NCBI GenBank assembly: GCA_032117095.1
Contig: JAULZZ010000003.1
Location: forward strand, 1-18,861
DNA from: REEB470 sp032117095
GTDB lineage: Bacteria > Bacillota > Bacilli > Paenibacillales > YIM-B00363
Reading direction: 5' to 3'
DNA: 18,861 bases
Made by a program: the position numbers and the translations under genes. The notes under the pieces are model-generated. The model had not been told where the DNA came from, searched no databases, and was given only the letters and a program-made list of their open reading frames with translations. Shown here one piece after another: positions 14,793-18,861 of the stretch (within the stretch, counting starts at the first letter, position 1; each line of letters starts with the position of its first letter).

Positions 14793-16621
14793 CCTTCATT
14801 CGTCCTTCTTGCTTTTTCGGCTCTTTCCCGTTCACTTTTTACTAATATTTTTTTGCGTAGCCGTACGGATAAGGGAGTGATCTCACAATATTCATCGTCA
14901 TTGACGTACTCCAACGCATGTTCTAGCGACAACAACCGAGGCGTTTTTAATTTTACGGTGTCTTCTTTCGTGGCAGAACGTACATTTGTCAATGCTTTTT
15001 CTTTGCATACATTGACGATAATGTCATTGTCGCGGTTATGTTCCCCCACAATCATGCCTTCGTATACATGGGTTCCTGGTTGCAAAAACATCGTCCCGCG
15101 ATCTTCGACAGACAACATCCCATATAACGTAGATGTGCCGGCTTCACTGGCAATGAGCACACCTTGGTGTCTTCCGCCAAAGTCACTGCCGGCGTACGCT
15201 CCATAATGGTCAAACGCATGGTTCATGACCCCATAGCCCCGTGTCAATGTCAAAAAGTTAGTCCGGTATCCAATCAGTCCCCGTGAAGGGATGAGAAATT
15301 CTATCCGTACTGTGCCGGATCCGTGGTTGATCATATTGACCATTTCTGCCTTGCGCGTGCCTAAACTTTCCATCACGGCGCCCATGCTTTCTTCTGGGAC
15401 GTCAATCAAGAGACGTTCAAACGGCTCACACCGCTGACCGTCTACGACTTTGAGGATGACTTCGGGTTTGGACACTTGCATTTCGTACCCTTCACGGCGC
15501 ATGTTCTCAATGAGAATGCCCAAATGCAACTCTCCACGGCCACTGACAACAAACATGTCTGGACTTTCGGTGTCTGTCACGCGCAAGGCGACATCCGTCT
15601 CGGTTTCCTTATATAAACGTTCCCGCAATTTTCGCGACGTGACCCATTTGCCTTCTTTGCCCGCAAACGGCGAATTGTTCACCAAAAACGTCATCTGCAA
15701 CGTCGGTTCATCGATTTGCAATACAGGCAGTGCTTCTGGGTGCAGAACATCTGCGATCGTCTCGCCAATATTAATTTCTTTGAGGCCTGCGATGGCAACG
15801 ATATCCCCTGCAGAAGCCATCTCGATCTCCACGCGTTTGAGCCCTTGAAAGCCGTACAATTTTTCGACGCGTCCGCTGTACGTCTTCCCTTCGCGGTTAA
15901 TGACGGCGACGGATTGTCCCGCACGAACAAACCCGCGATTAATGCGGCCGATGGCGATGCGCCCCGTGTACTCGTTGTAATCGAGCAACGTTACGAGAAA
16001 CTGCAACGGAAACGCATCAGACTCTTGTGGAGCCGGAATGGTGTCTACGATCGTCTGAAATACGGACTCCATGTTCGGCTGTAGCGCATCGGGCTGCATG
16101 CCTGACGTGCCTTGGAGGGCGGACGTAAAGACGACTGGAAACTCCAACTGTTGTTCGTCTGCCCCGAGCTCAATGAACAAGTCGAGGACTTCATCGACAA
16201 CTTCTAACGGTCGCGCTTGTGGACGGTCCACTTTGTTGACGACAACAATCGGGGTGACATGCTGCGACAAGGCTTTGCGCAGTACGAATTTTGTCTGGGG
16301 CATACAGCCTTCGAACGCATCGACAACGAGCAACACCCCATCGACCATCTTCATAATCCGTTCTACTTCGCCCCCAAAATCGGCGTGACCAGGCGTATCC
16401 AAAATATTAATGCGCGTGTCTTTGTATGTGACCGCAGTGTTTTTGGCTAAAATTGTAATGCCCCGTTCGCGCTCCAAATCATTGGAGTCCATCGCCCGTT
16501 CGACAACGGCTTCATTTTGTCGAAATGTGCCTGCTTGTTGTAAAAGTTTGTCGACTAACGTCGTCTTGCCGTGGTCGACGTGGGCAATAATCGCAATGTT
16601 ACGAATATGTGCATTACTCAT
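14789..16621 (-). CDS. typA: Translational GTPase TypA/BipA
   Basis: TypA is a ribosome-associated GTPase that aids 50S assembly and growth at low temperature or under stress. The 610-residue protein has all G motifs: AHVDHGKTT (13-21), RGITI, DTPGHADF, NKVD and a G5-like TSAL, then domain II, an EF-G-like domain with SGRGELHLGILIENMRREG, and the typical C-terminal domain with GSDFGGRHQGVL. The ATG at 16621 gives the normal N-terminus MSNAHIRNIAIIAH and has GGAG 11 bases upstream; an in-frame GTG at 16672 would lie inside the repeat element and is rejected. It heads the operon typA-ylaH-hypothetical-LCP-PPOX. Confidence 0.98.
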   Translation of the reverse strand: MSNAHIRNIAIIAHVDHGKTTLVDKLLQQAGTFRQNEAVVERAMDSNDLERERGITILAKNTAVTYKDTRINILDTPGHADFGGEVERIMKMVDGVLLVVDAFEGCMPQTKFVLRKALSQHVTPIVVVNKVDRPQARPLEVVDEVLDLFIELGADEQQLEFPVVFTSALQGTSGMQPDALQPNMESVFQTIVDTIPAPQESDAFPLQFLVTLLDYNEYTGRIAIGRINRGFVRAGQSVAVINREGKTYSGRVEKLYGFQGLKRVEIEMASAGDIVAIAGLKEINIGETIADVLHPEALPVLQIDEPTLQMTFLVNNSPFAGKEGKWVTSRKLRERLYKETETDVALRVTDTESPDMFVVSGRGELHLGILIENMRREGYEMQVSKPEVILKVVDGQRCEPFERLLIDVPEESMGAVMESLGTRKAEMVNMINHGSGTVRIEFLIPSRGLIGYRTNFLTLTRGYGVMNHAFDHYGAYAGSDFGGRHQGVLIASEAGTSTLYGMLSVEDRGTMFLQPGTHVYEGMIVGEHNRDNDIIVNVCKEKALTNVRSATKEDTVKLKTPRLLSLEHALEYVNDDEYCEITPLSVRLRKKILVKSERERAEKARRTNEG

Positions 16622-16661
16622 GTGCTTCTTCACTCCATCGTTAGCGTTAAGTGCGACTCTG

Positions 16662-16765
16662 ATACGAAACACGGATTAAAAACATCGATGCAGAGAGATT
16701 CCTTGTTATGTGAGAAAAAAGAATTTTAACCGATAGGATGTCTGTATTCAACTCGTGTTTCGTAT
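16662..16765 (-). repeat. MITE-like inverted-repeat element, copy 2 (in the typA leader)
   Basis: A 104-bp relative of 10250-10354 in opposite orientation, so both copies point the same way towards their downstream gene. One terminus (16662-16674) is identical to copy 1; the other (CGTGTTTCGTAT, 16754-16765) keeps 12 bp. In the minus strand it carries TTGAAT (16751-16746), a 17-base spacer and TAAAAT (16728-16723), a better promoter match than in copy 1. It begins 40 bases before the typA start codon. If the stronger promoter at 16815-16843 is used, the element is transcribed and its ends can fold together. Confidence 0.8.
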
Positions 16766-16814
16766 GGGATCACAAACTGTCGGACGAACGTGCGTCAAAA
16801 ACGCAACCTTTTCC

Positions 16815-16843
16815 ATTATAGTGTTCCCCAAAACGGTTTGCAA
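16815..16843 (-). promoter_or_regulatory. Sigma-A promoter of the typA operon
   Basis: On the minus strand TTGCAA (16843-16838), a 17-base spacer and a perfect TATAAT (16820-16815). Transcription would start near 16808, giving a leader of about 187 nt that runs through the repeat element. Confidence 0.85.
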
Positions 16844-16940
16844 GGCATCACAAGCATATGAAAAACGGCGGTGTCGATCGTTGTCGCACGGTTTCAAAAA
16901 GAAGATCCGAAAAAATATGGACGTTTCCCATGATTCATCT
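16844..16940. other. Gene-free spacer between the typA and asp23 promoters
   Basis: About 100 bases without a gene or a fold I can name. No rpmB (L28) gene is found here, although rpmB lies divergently upstream of the asp23 homologue in B. subtilis. Confidence 0.55.
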
Positions 16941-16943
16941 TTC

Positions 16944-16968
16944 TTTGGCGTGCCAAATGGTGTAAAAT
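16944..16968 (+). promoter_or_regulatory. Probable asp23 promoter with an overlapping palindrome
   Basis: A -10 box TAAAAT lies at 16963-16968, about 55 bases before the gene; the -35 region is poor. Immediately upstream is the perfect inverted repeat TTTGGC-GT-GCCAAA (16944-16957), which covers the spacer and the edge of the -35 region. A regulator binding there is likely but not identified. Confidence 0.5.
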
Positions 16969-17022
16969 GTAGGCAACATGTTCGACGATAGCACCAAACC
17001 ACACGGATGAGGAGTGAGGACA

Positions 17023-17385
17023 ATGGCGATCGAATTTGAACAAACGGGCGGAAAAGTACGCATCACGGAAGAGGTGGTCGCAGCGATTGCGGGGTCGGCG
17101 ACCGTCGAATGTCAAGGTCTCGTAGGCATGGCTTCCAAAAACAAAGTACGTGATGGCATCGCCGAGCTCCTCGGTCGCGGGACGTTTAGTCGGGGCATCG
17201 ATGTCCATTACAGCGGTCAGGCATTGCATGTTGACCTCTATGTGATCGTGCATTTCGGAACGAAAATTTCCGAAGTGGCGCTCGATATCCAAGCGAAAGT
17301 CAAGCACGTGCTTGAACACGTATCCGGCGTACCCGTCGATGCGATCAACGTATTTGTCCAAGGTGTTCGCCTACGCACACCATGA
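17023..17385 (+). CDS. yloU: Asp23/Gls24 family envelope stress response protein (YloU-like)
   Basis: A 120-residue Asp23-family protein. Such proteins are abundant, associate with the cell membrane in staphylococci and relate to envelope stress. Family features are GKVRITEEVVAAIAGSATVEC at residues 8-28, a VGMASK turn, the strand region DLYVIVHFGTKISEVALDIQ and the closing VKHVLEHVSGVPVDAINVFVQGV. The ATG at 17023 has GGAG 8 bases upstream; an in-frame GTG at 17014 overlaps that site. As in B. subtilis it lies upstream of recG, but the yloV (fakA) and sdaA genes found between them there are missing. Confidence 0.93.
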   Translation: MAIEFEQTGGKVRITEEVVAAIAGSATVECQGLVGMASKNKVRDGIAELLGRGTFSRGIDVHYSGQALHVDLYVIVHFGTKISEVALDIQAKVKHVLEHVSGVPVDAINVFVQGVRLRTP

Positions 17386-17386
17386 G

Positions 17387-17449
17387 GGCATCTCTATACC
17401 CCGATTTATGAAAAATCAACTTGCCGTCAACAAACGCTTTTTGCGGATG
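17387..17449 (+). repeat. 64-bp dispersed repeat, copy B
   Basis: About 80% identical to 12522-12585 and in the same strand orientation. It begins two bases after the asp23 stop codon. In the shared frame both copies could encode (V/M)KN(H/Q)L(G/A)VNK(H/R)F; here that frame opens with ATG at 17408 but stops after 26 codons and has no ribosome binding site. It might be a remnant of a longer mobile element end. Confidence 0.65.
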
Positions 17450-17763
17450 TTTACGAACATGATGGGCTGTATAAAGGTGTGCCCATGAAGCGATCATATC
17501 GCCCCGATACGGCGTGGCACATCCCCGTCGTACGGTTACATATTGCGCACATCGGGCATGCAGGAGCGTAGCATCCCTTGTGTCGGATCACAAAAGGAGT
17601 TGGCATTTTGGAGGTTTTATGTACGTTTTTTATGCATACGCACGTATCGCATGAGGATGTTCTGTCTCATTTCGCCGTATCCTCTCGGAACACACGAATG
17701 ATCGACAAGGACTCTCGCCCTATGGTCCATCTTTTCTTAAGGCGTTTTCCGTCCTCTTCCTCG
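17450..17763. other. Gene-free stretch between asp23 and recG
   Basis: Holds several small hairpins: ATGGGC/GCCCAT around 17462-17486, CGCC/GGCG around 17500-17515, and GGG-ATGC/GCAT-CCC around 17557-17577. Two ribosome-binding-site-like purine runs (AAAGGAG near 17594, GGAGG near 17610) lead only to an 11-codon frame (ATG 17619) and a TTG-started frame of 59 codons running to 17787. Neither has recognisable sequence. No terminator with a U-run, riboswitch or tRNA is seen. Confidence 0.5.
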
Positions 17764-17769
17764 TACAAT
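17764..17769 (+). promoter_or_regulatory. Possible -10 box (TACAAT) for recG
   Basis: TACAAT ends 10 bases before the recG ATG, so a transcript from it would be almost leaderless. No good -35 box is seen 16-18 bases upstream, and no ribosome binding site precedes recG. Confidence 0.3.
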
Positions 17770-17779
17770 TTGCTTCGTC

Positions 17780-18861
17780 ATGCATGACACCCCTCTTTCG
17801 CAGCCGATTGCCCGTTTGCCAGGGATCAAAGACGCTACGATCGCCTATCTGGCGACGTTGGACATTTTGACGATCGAACACCTATTAGAACATTATCCGA
17901 TGCGGTATGTAGATTTGACGTTGCGCGACTTGCGTGACGTCGCAGACGACGAAAAAGCGACCATCGAAGCGGTCGTCTTGCAACCCCCGACAGTCCAAAA
18001 AATTGGCAACAAAAAAACCCGAATGTCGTGCAAACTCGCCTCGGGCACAGAAACGTTCCAAGCCATCTGGTTTAACCAGCATTTTTTGCGTGAAAAACTC
18101 GTTCCTGGCACCTTGCTACATGTCACAGGAAAATGGAAAAAACAACATCGTCAACTCACCGTCTCGGCCTACGAATGGGTTCGTCCCCTGTCTTCGGTGA
18201 CCCCTGCCTCGTTACAGCCCGTGTATGCTGTGACAGAAGGCCTCACGCAATATGCAATACGTCGAGCGATTGCCACCGCACTCACGCATTTTGGGCAGGA
18301 AATCACCGAATGGCTGCCTCCTTCCCTCGTCGCTACACGCCAGCTGTTGTCCAGACGAGAGGCGATCGCCAAAATCCACGAACCGCTCACGACTGCAGAC
18401 AGCGAGCAAGCACGCCAGCGTGTCATTTATGAAGAGTTTTTTCATTATCAGTTGCGCGTCCAAGCGATGCGCCTCTCTGCAAAGCGAAAGCAAGACGGCA
18501 TACGCCATGCGTTTGATCGCATAAAAATAAGGGCGTTTGTGCGGGCGCTCCCCTTTGAATTGACGATGTCCCAAAAACAAGTGATCGCCGAGATTTTGCG
18601 TGAGATGGAGTCTCCCATGTCGATGAATCGCTTGTTACAAGGGGATGTCGGATCAGGCAAAACGATTGTCGCTGCCGTGGCATTGTATGCGTGTGTGCTC
18701 GGGGGCATGCAGGGCGCACTGATGGTGCCGACTGACATTTTGGCGCAACAACACGCTGCGTCTTTCATGCGTTTGTTTTCGGCTGCGGGCATTGATATCC
18801 ACATTGCCCTGTTGACGAGTTCCGTCGGAGAACGGCAACGGCGACACGTACTGAGTGGGCT
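17780..18861 (+). CDS. recG: ATP-dependent DNA helicase RecG (N-terminal part, runs off the right edge)
   Basis: RecG remodels stalled replication forks and Holliday junctions. The visible 360 codons are open throughout. They cover the N-terminal LPGIKDATIAYLATL helix-hairpin-like region, the OB-fold wedge domain (about residues 60-140, with LHVTGKWKKQHRQLTVS), the VYAVTEGLTQYAIRRAI and VIYEEFFHYQLRVQAMRL blocks, Walker A GDVGSGKT (288-295) and motif Ia MVPTDILAQQH. Motif Ia has Asp where Glu is usual, a mild change. The ATG at 17780 is the first start after an in-frame stop at 17738, but no ribosome binding site precedes it. The remaining helicase motifs lie outside the window. Confidence 0.96.
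   Translation, partial: MHDTPLSQPIARLPGIKDATIAYLATLDILTIEHLLEHYPMRYVDLTLRDLRDVADDEKATIEAVVLQPPTVQKIGNKKTRMSCKLASGTETFQAIWFNQHFLREKLVPGTLLHVTGKWKKQHRQLTVSAYEWVRPLSSVTPASLQPVYAVTEGLTQYAIRRAIATALTHFGQEITEWLPPSLVATRQLLSRREAIAKIHEPLTTADSEQARQRVIYEEFFHYQLRVQAMRLSAKRKQDGIRHAFDRIKIRAFVRALPFELTMSQKQVIAEILREMESPMSMNRLLQGDVGSGKTIVAAVALYACVLGGMQGALMVPTDILAQQHAASFMRLFSAAGIDIHIALLTSSVGERQRRHVLSG

Noticed and set aside
16622..16672. In-frame N-terminal extension of TypA from a GTG in the repeat element
   Set aside because: No ribosome binding site, and it would add 17 residues absent from the family; the ATG at 16621 is well supported.
16748..17023. 91-codon minus-strand frame where rpmB might be expected
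   Set aside because: The translation does not resemble L28 and lies over the typA promoter and repeat.
17619..17654. 11-codon frame MYVFYAYARIA after GGAGG
   Set aside because: The spacing (4 bases) is short and there is no attenuator-like structure after it; too small to support as a leader peptide.
17608..17787. TTG-started 59-codon frame overlapping the recG start
   Set aside because: A purine-rich site precedes it, but the sequence is rich in His, Ser and Arg with no similarity I know; kept only as a possible coupling frame, not as a gene.

Overview
The window looks like the chromosome of a Bacillota (class Bacilli) bacterium. Supporting signs are the gene block yceD-rpmF-plsX-fabH-fabD-fabG-acpP-fabF-rnc-smc, the Bacilli-type pairs sppA + RDD protein (B. 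subtilis sppA-yteJ) and typA-ylaH, an Asp23/YloU gene near recG, strong AGGAGG-type ribosome binding sites and textbook sigma-A promoters. Species cannot be fixed from the sequence. Nothing suggests a plasmid or an intact phage; no tRNA, rRNA, CRISPR array or complete IS was found.

Layout. 1-8250 (minus strand): a fatty-acid/phospholipid and chromosome-maintenance operon, read from yceD (8250) down to smc, which is cut by the left window edge. It starts at a perfect TTGACA-N17-TATAAT promoter (8306-8278). An intrinsic terminator between rpmF and plsX should throttle read-through into the lipid genes. 8383-10130 (minus): sppA and an RDD membrane protein, ending in a strong terminator. 10131-11348: a divergent intergenic region with a 105-bp inverted-repeat element, then the rpsD promoter, a leader of about 220 nt, rpsD (plus) and its terminator. 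11350-16621 (minus): a tightly packed typA-ylaH-hypothetical-LCP operon followed by a PPOX-family gene and a MidA-like methyltransferase. 16622-17022: typA leader containing a second copy of the inverted-repeat element, and the asp23 promoter. 17023-18861 (plus): asp23/yloU, a 394-bp gene-free stretch, and the first 360 codons of recG, cut by the right edge.

How the genes work together: PlsX, FabH, FabD, FabG, ACP and FabF form a nearly complete initiation/elongation set feeding acyl-phosphate to phospholipid synthesis. RNase III and SMC follow as in many Firmicutes. The fatty-acid regulator gene fapR is not here, nor is a fakA (yloV)-like gene between asp23 and recG; both are usual at these places in B. 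subtilis.

Most unusual: two families of short dispersed intergenic repeats. One is about 105 bp with 13-bp terminal inverted repeats (copies at 10250 and 16662), MITE-like, carrying a conserved promoter-like -35/-10 pair and sitting upstream of two translation genes (rpsD, typA). The other is about 64 bp and 80% identical (copies at 12522 and 17387).
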